A stretch of DNA of 64,000 bases, taken from Orthonyx spaldingii (Eukaryota > Chordata > Aves > Passeriformes > Orthonychidae). The DNA lies in contig VZTJ01003820.1 in the NCBI GenBank assembly GCA_013397795.1, positions 407,802-471,801 of the forward strand, given 5' to 3'. The notes beneath the pieces were generated by a model. It was not told where the DNA came from, did no database searches, and saw nothing but the letters and a program-made list of their open reading frames with translations. Positions 1 to 12,427 of this stretch are shown one piece after another (positions within the stretch are counted from its first letter, which is position 1; every line of letters begins with the position of its first letter). Made by a program: the position numbers and the translations under genes.

Positions 1-2080
1 AGAGACATGGCTTTGATCTTGCACTGAAAAGTGTCCTTCCTTAAAGCTGGTGTTTTGATTTTTTTCTTAGTAATTAGTGCTAATTGTAAAGCCATTCCTG
101 ACATACTATAAACAGAGTATTTTGCTGCGTTTGACACAATGACCTTAAATCAGTGTTCTCTTTTGTCTACATTGTACTGGTTTATTATTGGCCTAGCTAC
201 TTTATTCATTATTAAATGCACAATATGTAAAACATCTTAGTCAGATGAAACAAATTACCTAGGTTTAAGAGCTTTTATGGATACCTTCACCAGTTTTATT
301 AAAACTTTGATTCCACTGAAACAGAGCAGACAATACAGAATAATAATAAATTAAAATTACAATAGTCTGCTCTTTCAAATGTCTTTTTCATTTTGAACTG
401 GAAAAGATGAATTTTGATTTACATCTGGTTTTTTTTTCAGTCTGCTGTAAGAGGTACAGTAAATAATGAACTGAAGAAATAATTCTTATTCCAGCTGTCT
501 TGACCTCTCTTCCCTCTAAGCTACACTTCTTATGGTTGTGAGTTTACTGGCTGCATTACTGACCTCTGAAAAAAAAGAGCTATTTATACCATGTGTTTTG
601 ATCTCAAGTGTAAACTCATTAACACAAACATATGAACTATTTTACGCATTAATATTATGCTTCATGGGAAAAATGTCCCATCACTTTTTCTTGTTTCATT
701 TTGAAGAATCTCTCACAGACATAGAACTTTAAAAAAAAAAAGAAAACAAAAGCACCCCTATTTTTTTTTCAGCTCCAGCTATTGCAAAGTAACATTTTGA
801 TGAAGATACTTACTCATACTTTAATTATGGCATAGGTGCAATGTTTAGATTAAGAGATAAATACTTGTATTTAGATATGAGACAATTTTCTGACAAATAG
901 AACACCTTTTTGAAAAAAAACAGTTCCAGTCATCCTAAAGCATTTGTGAACATGTCAGTGGTTTTTGTTGGCTTTTTGTATGCATGAAGCTGTCAAAAAA
1001 GCAACCGGTGGTTTCTATTGTTTCTTCTTTTCCTTGTCTCTCTTAATTCTGCAATTCAAGAAATCACCACAATACAGAAAACACAACTTTGAAGTCCACC
1101 TGACTCGGGGTGAGAATTCAAAACGAAACTTCTTACGCTCTCAGATAATAACTTGAACACTACCATACACACAACATTCAATATATGATTTTTCTCAATT
1201 CTCCATAGCAGGCTCCAATTTGAATAAAATGCTTACACACTAAGAATGTGTTTAGTTAGCTGTGAAAAACAGTGATTAATCTTTAGAAAGGAGTGAGAAA
1301 TCCAGCTTTGGAATATAAGGCAGAAGCTTCCCTCTTTCTAGTTTTCATACAAATATCTAGAGGAACTGATTTACAACAACAACACAGCATCTAACTAACT
1401 TTGCATTTGTTTTCTTTCATTGCCTTTTCTGTGTCAGGAGTTGAAAAAATATCAATTAATTCATAATTAAACTTAGAGCATGTGTTGAAAGTCAGGAAGA
1501 TTGTGAACTTCAACAGCAATTTCATTACTTTTCTCAGTTTACTACAGTCCTCTGACCTGATATACTTGAGGTCCTTGAGATAAATTTCACTCTGCTGTGG
1601 TTATCAACTTGCTATGCTACTGAGATTTCAGTTTTGACAATCCCAACTTGTATCAACAATTAAAAGAGCTGAGCTGAGCCCAAAGTAGATGAGTTCAGTC
1701 TGTTGCTTTGCAATGGCACTAAGCGTCACACTGCCGTGTGCCACTGAACAGAACCAGAGGTAGATGCACCTCAGAGTGAGCCAGGTAATTTTAATGCTGT
1801 TCCCACTAAAAAATTCTAAACAGACTACCACAGTTATTTTTTCAGTAGCATAGTTAAACATACAAACCTCAGGCAAAAGGATCAATATTTTAATGATCTG
1901 TTTTCAGAAAAAACAATTATAAGATCTGCTAGATTTTGAGAAAAATATTTATATTAGCTCAGAAATATTTTTTCCATCTACAAGCTTTGAACAAGTGACT
2001 AAACAATTAGCTAAACATTTACCCTTAAAAAAAAGACAAAGCTTTTTATACTGAGGTTACAAAAAAGGCAGATCATATTA

Positions 2081-2151
2081 AGGCCTAATTCTGCACTTTC
2101 TGACGTCAATGGGACTCTTGCCATTGGCCTCGATGGAAAAAGAAGAGGGCC
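2081..2151. repeat. Ancient palindromic (MITE-like) amniote repeat, tentative
   Basis: The segment opens GGCCTAATTCTGC and closes with GGGCC. It contains CAATGG (2107-2112) and its complement CCATTG (2121-2126), separated by eight bases. This layout, with CAATGGGA and CCATTG inside GGCC-type ends, resembles old palindromic interspersed elements common in turtle, crocodile and bird DNA. The family assignment is from memory and no family name is claimed. It could instead be a chance inverted repeat in unique sequence. Confidence 0.45.
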
Positions 2152-5100
2152 ATTAAAATATAATTTTACTTTTAGTCAGTCTTAATTATACAATGATGGA
2201 ATGATTCATTCAATTGTTTGATTCATAACAATTTAGCATTTATAAACATGATTAAAACAGCTTTGAGACACTAATTAAATTTTGGGGGCATCTTTTAAAA
2301 TAACATTTACCTATTAACTCTAGTAACAAGCATTAGAAATAAACCTAAATGGCACACATTCAGTTTGGAAGCTAAAGGTGCATCACTACTAATGACACAT
2401 ACGTTATACCCCTGTTTTACAAAATCAAAAGCTTTGATAGAGAAATGATGAGGCTGCCAGCAGTGCACTCCATCCCATTAGAGAGTTTCTACTCCCCCAC
2501 ATCCCCTCACCTTCTTGTCTTTTTAGCACTGTGCAGCAAACTTACAAATGGCAGATACTGAGACTATGGTCAAATTGTAGCATTAGAAATTCCTTGCAAA
2601 TATGAAGAGAAGAAGGAAGCTCTTCCTTTTCCCAGTGTTACTACCCAGTCCAGGTCTCCACCATGAAACATGTTTGATGACCACCAAGCACTTCACAAAA
2701 CAACTCTCTAAAATACTCATCTCAGGATTAGCTAACTCCACTGACACTACTGACTTGCAAGGTTAGTAACCAGCCACAAACAACATTTTTGCCTGCTAAT
2801 GACACAGGAATTAGTCTTCACTACTTTCTAGTCCTCTTAATGATGATAGTAAAAATGGATCCAAAATAGGTAGTGCCATGTAACAAAAGAATCTGAAAAG
2901 TTCTCTTGTTACACAGACCTCTCATTAGATAGATGGTACATAATCTTGGTATAAATGGCTGTACTATGCAGTCTAGTGCACTGAATTGAATTGATAATTG
3001 GCATTTACTCTGGAGCCTTTACCAAAATCTAACACAACTAAAAATATAAGGAAAAGGACTTTTTTCCTAGTTGAGTGGCACTGCAAGCAGGTCTAAGAAG
3101 ACCAATCAGGACTCAAATAGATCTCTGTAGCCAAGAGATTCTCAGAGAAGAGTGAAAATACCAGTGGTATTCAGCAAAAACTGTAGCAAGCCTCTGCAGG
3201 GCACAGGAGGATAAGGTCCCTGCTGGGACCTACAGAGAGATGTGCTAAAGATGGGGTTACATGAGGTCAAGGTCAATTTTGTCACAAAGTTGATAGGTAC
3301 TAAGTCATTAGATTAGAAATAACTGACGAAATACAGTGAAATACTTAATGTTGTAACATCTGCATATTGTAGAAAATTCTGTAATAGTACTGGGATCTTG
3401 AAAAACAGTAGAAAAAGCCACATACTGCCCATAAAATATCATTATATTGAATTCCTATTTAATAAATGAACAATATGTGAATGCCAAGAACCAAACACAA
3501 GTAATGTCTTCCTGTATTGCACCAGGACTTTCCAAAATGTTGTAACACTGCACTTTGAATTCCAAAAGGCAGGGTTTTTTCAAACCTTAGAACTCAGATC
3601 TTTCTGGATTGCCAAGTGGGATGCACACTGAAGTCTGCCAACTTTTGCATATCCCAAAACTGACGATCAGGCAAGCCACAGTCTCATAAGAAACCCAGAA
3701 AGTAGTTTAAAGATGAGGCTTCATCTGTGAAAACAATCTTCGATTCCTTAATTAAAAGTCTGGCTGTAATCAGTCACCTACCCTACCTACACGGACAATG
3801 GGTTTAACAAGCAACATCCTCAGGGTGAGCACTCCCTAAACACTGAATGATATTTCTTCAAAAATATTTCAACATAAAATACAGAAGGCTGTTTATCATA
3901 TATTTACTTTAAAAGCATAAGAAAAATGATGTAAAAAAGAGACGTATTTAAATATCTGCATTTTAATTTGCCTGGGGAGAAAGAAAGAAAAGTTCCCCAA
4001 CAAACACCAGAGTATGTGGAGTATGTATTTGTGCCACAAAGAAAAGGGAAGGTCCTGTATCGTAAGCATCTATAACTATGTTGGAATGTTCTGGCATGTA
4101 CAGCACCACAGTTACAGCCCAGACATGTTTCAAGGGCACACAAACACACTTCTACTTTTTATTTAACAAACTTTACTTAACAACTTCCTCACGAGAAAAA
4201 CCCCTCCATATATAAAAATAAATGCACTGTGTCACTCTTGAATAGCTAAGGAATGTCATGCACCACCTTATTAACACTTGCAATAGGAAAGTATGATGGA
4301 AACATGAGGGAATAAAGAAACTCTCCCCTTTCCTCATAATGCACATTCCCTCCTGTGCTTACTCAAAAGTAATGGAAAATATTTTAGAAAGTAAATAAGA
4401 GCTTAAGATCTCTTTTGCCATATTTTAAGTCGTACTATTTAGTACTCATTCATCTCTTAGCACCTGTGGCAATGGGTAGTCAGTGAACTGTGAATGCCGC
4501 CCCAGCTAGAGATTAAAGAATTTCAGTGTGTTTGGACTGTTAGTATGATCCATGTTTTGATAAGCATTTTTATGCATTCCATGCATTCACAGTAGCTTTT
4601 TTTAACCAACAGCACCAAAAATGAAATGCTGCTTTTGCACATTTAAATTGTATTCCTAATTTCTAGGCAAATGGTGCATAATACAAATGACAGGTATAAA
4701 AACTTAGAAAATATGACACCTGCCATGTTCAAACTTAAAAACATAAAAAATAAGCTATGTTTTTGCTAAGTCATATACTTGTTTAAATGAATTTCTGGTG
4801 ATAGAGGATACAATCTTGCTTAACAAAGTGGATGACCAGTTACACAAATAGGCTTGTTGGGACATCTTTAACTCTTTCACAGTCTTCTTGCATACTTATG
4901 TGGCTGCTAAGCTGTGAACAGCTGAATCTCTGCCCAGAAGGAATAAAAACCTTGTCCTCATGAAGGGCTGGGAAGCAATTTTGAACACCTTTGGATGCAA
5001 ACACATTGATGCTCCTTGGCCACACTTCCTAACCGCAGAACCACACGGTAGTAGCTGACCCTCAGCACTTTCACTGCAAGTCCTTTTAAAAGTAGGATGG

Positions 5101-7504
5101 CAATAACTTTACACTGCTCTGTCTCCAGCTCCTAGTTTATGATAGGGACTTGCTGGAAGTAACAAAAACTGAACCAATACAATGACAAATGTCTGCTCTA
5201 TTCAAACTACAGATTACAAAGGCATGTATTATTTGGAGCTTCTCTTTCAGGTTCAAAATAGTGTTAATAAAACTTCAGGGCATGATACCAGGCTCATTTA
5301 TTTTCCCATGACATGTGCAAGAAAGAATATTACAGGAGACTATACTTTTCAGCTGCTGGATTTTCTTTTTAGAACAAAAGAAGCTTAACTGAGCAGTCCA
5401 TTAAAAAATTGTGAAGAATGTAAATAAAATGTAACACAAAGCAACATTTTCATCTTTTGATGGCTGGCTACAGAGCACATACACAATACATACAAATTTA
5501 CCTCCACACTTATTTTATCTATTTGGTTAAGTAATTCTCAACACTTTTGATACCTCGATTTATGTAAGGCACCAACATTTGTGGAAACAAGAAAGTAGTG
5601 ACATGTTTAAAGCACAAATTTGTGTGGATTTGCTTTCATGCAAAACAATTGCAGAGTCACTGCTCAGTCATGCTATGGTCTGACACATGCTCTACTGCAT
5701 GTTTGTCAAGCTACACTAAAGAAAGCAGAATATGATGACAACATTATATTTTATGCCATTTGGTGTCTACTTGAGAGACAATAATACAATGATCTCACAG
5801 CACAGGTATCATTAGTTAAACAGCAACCTTTTCTTTATGTTTTTGTAAATGTATGTTTGATTTTACAGCTCTAAAGCCCCTCGGTTCACATTTAAGCATA
5901 AGAAATATTGCTATGAACTTTAGTATGTTCTAATGAAATGATAAATGTTTTAACAGAAATCCAAAGTTCAAAGAAATATTTGCTGTATGCCTTATGTGTT
6001 TCTACAACCAGAAGGTCTTTTGAAATCGCTAGGTTCCACCCATCTCAGTTTATTTCAAGTTGCTAGCCAACTGATGGGCCCTGCAGACAACACTTCTGTA
6101 AGCTGATCTTAATTACCATGTGTACTGATTATAATGTCATTCAGAAATAGACCACAATCCATCTTCATATCATGTTTAATGGATTTCTAGAAAACAGCCT
6201 AAATGTACAGAACAGATGATGAATTATACTAATGCCCTGCACAGCCTTTCCAGTTAAAGTTCTGTCATATTTCCATTATAAAACATCTTCACTTTCTACC
6301 TGCATCAGGCATAAATTATTAGATGTGTAATTTGTGAATGTTAGCTTTTAAATAATAAGCACCTAGAACACCATAAGATACAGTAACAAGCAGTATTAAT
6401 GTGAGAAGGATGAATTTTAAAACTCCTCAAAAGAACTACTAGCTCCTGGCCTAATCATTAAGCTGTCAGGCACAAATCCTTACAGGAATATATATTTTTC
6501 AAGAACTACCTCCATCTTTATGCTGACATTCTTTGGATTCACTAAACATCTTTCCATCTTCCTTGCATAACAATTTTCTCCCTGTTTTTGATGTAAGGAG
6601 ATTAATGCACTCAAATACAGGACTGAAGCTAAGCTGAGGTTCCACACCTAAAGGGGGATTCTACAGAGATTGAGTATCATCAGACAGAACTCCCATTACT
6701 GCTAAAGAATCTGCAATTTTTAACATTTTGGGATATAGACATCCCTTGAAGTAGCTGGGGCCATACATATTTACCTTAGTTGTAAGCATATTCGTGGGAA
6801 AGAAAATCAAAGTTTACAAAAAATTCCAATAACTTGTAACATTAAATTTTAGTGAGAAATAATCAAAAAGGAGACAAATGGAAACAATCCAAACAAAAAG
6901 CCTACTGCTATAGTTTACTATCACAGATTTAGCCTTAGGACACTCAAGAATTTATCTTGAATTCTGGCATTTATATATCATGGGATTAAGTCAGTTGAGG
7001 GTTCTCTATTTGAAACTCAAATCTTGGTTAATTAATACACAATAAAAAGGTCATGTTAACACTTCTGGCTCAGCTATTCTAGTTAGTACACATCTCTTGC
7101 AAAACAGATTATACAAGCAACAGTTAGAATCGTATGAAAATACTGCATCTTCATTAAAAGTAGAGTTAATTTTTACAGAACAAGACGCTGGAAAAATGTA
7201 CTAGGATGCTAACATACTAAAAAACCAAAGTAACATGTCTACTTCAGTTCAGGTCCATATCCATAACAGACTACTCTGTCACAGAAATAGTTCCTACCAA
7301 AGTAGATATGTGGTAAGCACTTGTAAACTAATCTTAAACATTCAGTGTGATATATTAATGATTATACAACTACTGTTAGGGGTTTTTTTGAGACAATAAA
7401 TGACAGTATTTAACACATAGAGGGTTTAAACCAGGACATGAAAAGTTGTAACTTCTCTCTAACTATACTGCCCTTCCTCCTTCATCCTAGAAAGATAATC
7501 AACC

Positions 7505-7558
7505 ATGGAAGTAGAACAAATTAACTTTATTATGGAACCAGAACAAATTAACATTAAG
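7505..7558. repeat. Imperfect 2 x 27-bp tandem repeat
   Basis: Two adjacent 27-base units both begin ATGGAA and share AGAACAAATTAAC; about 22 of 27 positions agree. The period is a multiple of three, so an open frame passes through both units, but nothing suggests that the frame is translated. Confidence 0.6.
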
Positions 7559-10500
7559 AATATTATAACTCACTGTGTCATTATAGCAGGGGTACAAACC
7601 CATTCCTTCTCAAGCAGTTTTGCAAATGTCAGGTTTCTTGTTAACCATATGGACAATTTTAAATCAAAAGTGTCAAAAAGGAAATGACTAAAAAATAAAC
7701 CATTGTACCCCAGTTTCACATGAAACTAAGTCTATCCATGTGAAACAGGTTTATCACAAATTCTTGTGACAGCATAAAGATGACTGATAAACTTCAGTGA
7801 CCAAACTAATTGAAAAAAAGATGTTTCATTCTTGTGATCAGATTTCTGTTTTTGAAAGATTGCTACACACCTCTGTAGCTGATATGTACGGGTGTTTAGG
7901 GATGATGAGCCACTTGCTTTTGGCATCAGGCTGTAATGGCACATTGCCAGCTGTCTCAAGAGAAAACTAAAAATCCAGTACACGAGGTACAGACGGTGTA
8001 GCTAATCTTGGGTTACCTTGGAGAACAGTCTGACTGCTCTGAAGTCATGTCATTCCTTGGTAAGTTTCAGACTGTCCTAGCAAACATAACAGTTTGGTCT
8101 CTGGAGCTTTTTCCCTTTTCATATTACCAATAACACACTGATGTGGTAAATAGCAGTACTTAATGCATTATCTTTTATTGACACACCATCAACTTTTTCA
8201 GGTTTATAGACAATTAATTGGTATTACACATAATCTCTTCACTTCAAAAAAGTAGACCACTAGCAAGGTTAAAGTGAAAAATTATTTCTGCAGCTTCTAA
8301 GGTATTATTGAAAAACCTGCACTGTGTATACACATCACCCCTATTTCCATAAAAGAAAACCCCAACAAAATGAACTGCATTGAGGACAAGTACGGACAGT
8401 CTGTATCATTACAACCTATACCACTGACAGCAATAATAGCAGCAGTACACGCAAAGTTACTGATAGAGCTGGTCAAAGGTATACATCAAACTACAAATCT
8501 ACTACATGTAAAATCTACTAGAACCAGAATAGACAGAATGCTCCCTACAGAACCCCTAGATATGCTTTTACAACAACTTCTGGTGCCAAGCTGCTTGTGT
8601 ACAGTTAACTTGTGCATTGTATTTGTTTGCTCATAAACTGTTTATTTAAGTATTTCTCTTGGTTCCTAGCTCTTTTAGTATATTCTCTTAGTCTTACCCC
8701 ACAGCAAGAAACCAATATAAGTAGTATTCACAACAATGATTTTGATATATTCCAATATATCCTACAGGATAAACTAAAAAAAATTCCTCACATGGCAGAA
8801 TACAGCAACTTAAATAGATGGTCTGCATGGGACACAATCAGAATAAAAGGAAACAATCAGTGGGATGGGTTGGTTGTCTTGGTTAAAGATGATACAGACA
8901 AAAATGAGAATTACAGCTTGCAAAGGTCCATTTGTAGAGGTATGTAGCTATGTTTGTGTGCATGTGCACACAGTACAAAACATTTAAGGACATAGCTGTA
9001 AAATCTGATTTTAAGATGCTGCAGAAAGCAAGCCATGGGGTGACTGCATGCAGGGTGCATGCTCGCATGGGTGGGAGGGGACAGGACTACCTAGTCCATA
9101 CATATTTTTATTCTAACAATGTTGTTAGACATTATTTGTAAAGGATGATGTTACCTTGACGTCTTTGCAAAGCTGTATTCCAGTTATGACTGGCAGAATA
9201 AAATACCTATATATATAAATTATGAACAAAGTACATTTAGAGAGAATATTTGGTAAGATCTGCATTGAAAACTCTATCACCTGTTGAAAATATCCTCCAC
9301 TATAAAAACACCCAACCTGTCACAAATCAAAACCAATGTCCAATAAAATAAAAATCAAGATACAAAAGTAATGTGTCTTTTACTGAGTTCAAGACATCTG
9401 AGCACAGGCATCTATGTTTTCATCTTTGCTTATTAACTCTGTTTCCTTGTACTTCAGATTACACCATTATTTGAAAACATACACGTCAACGATTGCTCTA
9501 GTCCCCAAACCACATTTCTTTGCTTTCTCACCAAAAAGTAAATGCTTCTATTACCTGTCCAGTGTTTGGGCTGCATTTTATAATAACAACATTCATAATG
9601 TAAAGAAAAGCCATGAGGAGACAAATCATCTGGAGCTTTGAACATAACTTGCTCAGATATACTTACTTTAGGGCTATTAACAAACACCACCAATAAATAC
9701 AGAAGCACCACACATAACTAGTAATATTCTTACATGTAGCAAATACAAGCATTAATTTCAGATAGCCACTATATTGCACTTAAACCTCTTTTCATAGCAG
9801 CTGCTACTTCACTATTTTCTTGAACAGGGATGCTCTCCTGAACTCTGTCTGCAGTGAACAAAAGCAGGACTGTAAATGTTGGTTTGTGAACACAGAGCAT
9901 GAAGACATTCAGCTTTAATATTTTTTTCTACTGCTAAAAAATCCTGAAAACAGCTTGTTTTCTTCAATGCCAGATAAATTGCTACCTCAGTATAGATCAT
10001 TTATTTGTAAGAAAAATGTTTCCTGCAATACTAGAAATTGGTCTTTTTCCCTGCTAGTTCAACAAACACTTTTCTACTTCTCTAAATCATAAGGTAGGAA
10101 TCTGCTGAAGAATCACTGCGTGTCTGGAAAACCGTTCCATTCATTGAAGTATCTCATCACAATTACCAGGCTGCTTATTCGATAAAATCATCTTCCCATT
10201 TTTCAATTTAATACATCTGTATTCCCTGAAGATTATGAGATATTAAAGTGATGAAATCAAAACACTGCTGACCAGTTAAGTTGCAATTCCATTTTAAAGC
10301 TTTGTTTAGGCTTTACCCTAGCATATGCTGTGAAAGCTGATTGCAAAAAAACCCAAAAAAATCAATGATAATATAACGCTTAAAAAAATTATTTTAGGCG
10401 ATTGAAATGAAACATTTAGAAAAATGCTTCATACTCAATTAACTGTATCCTTTTGTATCCTCTCTTCTATCCTTCATGTAAAACAGAAACATAAACCAGA

Positions 10501-10728
10501 AACATTCCTTTAAAAATCACTACGATTCCAACCTATAGAAGACTCATTATGTGCTACGAGTAAGAGATGATATGAAACCATTTCATTACATACAAAGAAG
10601 GTCAGACTGTTTCTTTGCACATGGGTCATGATATAGTATTGATCCAGAAGGTGCAGGATAGCTCTACAATTCTTCTGGTTTGCCTACGTAGGAAAGTTAT
10701 AGCAAAATAATTGAGGGTATGAATTTAG

Positions 10729-10806
10729 TAACTGTACTTTATACTTCATTAACTCCTTGAGTAGACAATTATCCTGCATCTCCAAGTATGCATAACCCAT
10801 CTTGTC
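10729..10806 (+). repeat. Copy A of a diverged ~78-bp direct repeat
   Basis: This stretch includes AACTCCTTGAGTAGACAATT and GTATGCATA. It aligns at roughly 80-85 percent by eye with 12353-12427 in the same orientation. The pair lies on either side of the CR1 fragment at 11065-12126. The unit is far too long for a CR1 target-site duplication, so it is either an old local duplication or two copies of an unrecognised interspersed repeat. Confidence 0.6.
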
Positions 10807-11064
10807 CCACACAGACAGAACATAAAGCTTTTAAAGCTCCTTGAATAGCATGTGGAAAGTACTAGTAACACCAGAGGACATATACTTTCTATTACATAAG
10901 TTACAAGAGATATAAATAACCCCAAACACAACACTTTTAAGCTATTTCTTTCTGCCAGGATAAAGTAGAATAAAATGAAAAGTGACAGCAGTCAGTTTTG
11001 GAATCTGCTTTTCCTAGCAGGTAACATGAATGGAAAGACAATTCAAAAGCAGAGAAGAAAGGTA

Positions 11065-12126
11065 GATCATAAGATCATAGAATGGCTTGGGTTGGAAGGG
11101 ACCTTAAAGATCAAATCATTCACACCCTGCTCCCATGGACAGGGACACCTTCTATAGACCAGATGTCTCAAAGCCCTGTCCAGCCTGGCCTTGAACATTT
11201 CCAAGGATGGGGAAGCCACAACTTCTCTGGCTGACCTGTGCCAGGGCCTCACACTCTTCTAGTAAAGAATTTCTTCCTAATATGTAATCTTAAACCCTCT
11301 CTCACTCATTTTAAAACCATTACTCCTTGTTCTATCACTACATGTCCTTGCAGAACTCCCTCTGTCACTCTCTTGTAGCTTCCCTTTAGGTAATGAAAGG
11401 CTTCTATAAGGCTGAACAACCCCACCTCTTTCAGGCTGTCTCCATAAGGAGGGGTGTTCAGACTGAGCGCTTTCGCAGCTTCTTCTAGACTTGCTCCAAC
11501 AAGTCTCTATCCTTCTCAGTTTGGGGGTGCCAGAGCTGGGGGCAGTTCTGCAGGTGGGGTCTCAGCAGAGCAGGGCAGAGGGGCAGAATCCCCTCCCTGC
11601 CCTGCTGCCCACGGGGCTCTGGATGCAGCCCAGGACACACTTGGCTTTCTGGGCTGGGAGCGCCCATGGCCGGCTCATGTCCCACTCTCACCCCCAGCAC
11701 CCCGAAGTCCTTCTGGGCAGGGCTGCTCTCGATCCATTCTCTGCCCAGCCTGTGTTTGTGTTGTACTTGGGACTGCCCTGACCCAGCTGCAGGACCTTGC
11801 AGTTGGCCCTGCTGAACTTCATGGGGTTGAGAGAGGCCCCTCTCAGGCCTGTCAAGGTCCCTCTGGGTGACATCTCCTCGCTCCAGTGTCCATCACCCCA
11901 CACAGCTTGGTGTTGTCAGCAGATTTGCAGAGGGTGCTCTGATCCCACTGTCCGTGGCACTGACAAAGATGTTTAACAGGACCAGTTCCAACAACCCTTG
12001 ATGGCAACCAGGTCTCCACCTGGACATTGAGCCATTGACCACAACCCTTTAAGTGCAACCAACCAGACAATTCCTTATTCCCCAAATGGTCCATCCATCA
12101 AATCCAGCTGCTACTGCACAATTTAA
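11065..12126 (-). mobile_element. CR1 LINE retrotransposon fragment, 5'-truncated
   Basis: Reading from the plus strand, the segment opens with the inverted CR1 tail (repeats related to ATTCTATGAT) and then AGAATGGCTTGGGTTGGAAG, the hallmark of the avian CR1 3' end. It runs through the region encoding the C-terminal part of the CR1 reverse transcriptase and stops near 12126, where the similarity I recognise ends. CR1 is the main non-LTR retrotransposon of birds and is usually 5'-truncated. The element lies in the same sense as FBXL17. On the minus strand the frame around the polymerase motif reads SADNTKL where active CR1 has FADDTKL, so a catalytic aspartate and the preceding phenylalanine are changed. 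Several indels break the frame; it is a dead copy. Apparent open frames across it on both strands come from this repeat. Confidence 0.95.
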
Positions 12127-12352
12127 TTTTTTCAATCATGTAATATATTCTACACCTCCTCCTTCTCCCTTCCCTCCTCCATCATTCTTTAAATACCTCT
12201 TTCTTTTTCAAAACTTTTCTCTCAGCTTCTGCTCTGATTTCTCCACAGGACTTGACCACTAACTTCTTCTGACCTACTCTGGTATATAAATCCAAAAATC
12301 ACTCTCAACAGAGTGCAAAACAGACAGCAACAGCAGGCAGCTCAACAGACAG

Positions 12353-12427
12353 CAAACTGAATTTTATCTTTCATAAACTCCTTCAGTAGACAATTATTCT
12401 GCATCTCAAAACATGCATATTTTGTCC
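12353..12427 (+). repeat. Copy B of a diverged ~78-bp direct repeat
   Basis: This is the partner of 10729-10806, with AAACTCCTTCAGTAGACAAT and ACATGCATA in matching places and both copies ending in TTGTCC. Similarity appears to stop sharply on both sides. I could not extend it into the surrounding sequence. Confidence 0.6.

Larger units (their letters stand above)
1..10728. other. Intronic AT-rich sequence, mostly unique
   Basis: No coding exon, RNA gene or recent transposon is recognisable here. The exceptions are the ancient palindromic element near 2.1 kb and a small 27-bp imperfect tandem at 7505-7558. The open frames present (up to about 111 codons near 8.6-8.9 kb) have no recognisable domain and are of the size expected by chance. 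Confidence 0.6.

Noticed and set aside
11454..11903. Several overlapping GC-rich open frames on both strands
   Set aside because: They lie entirely inside the CR1 fragment and are shadows of the decayed reverse-transcriptase region.
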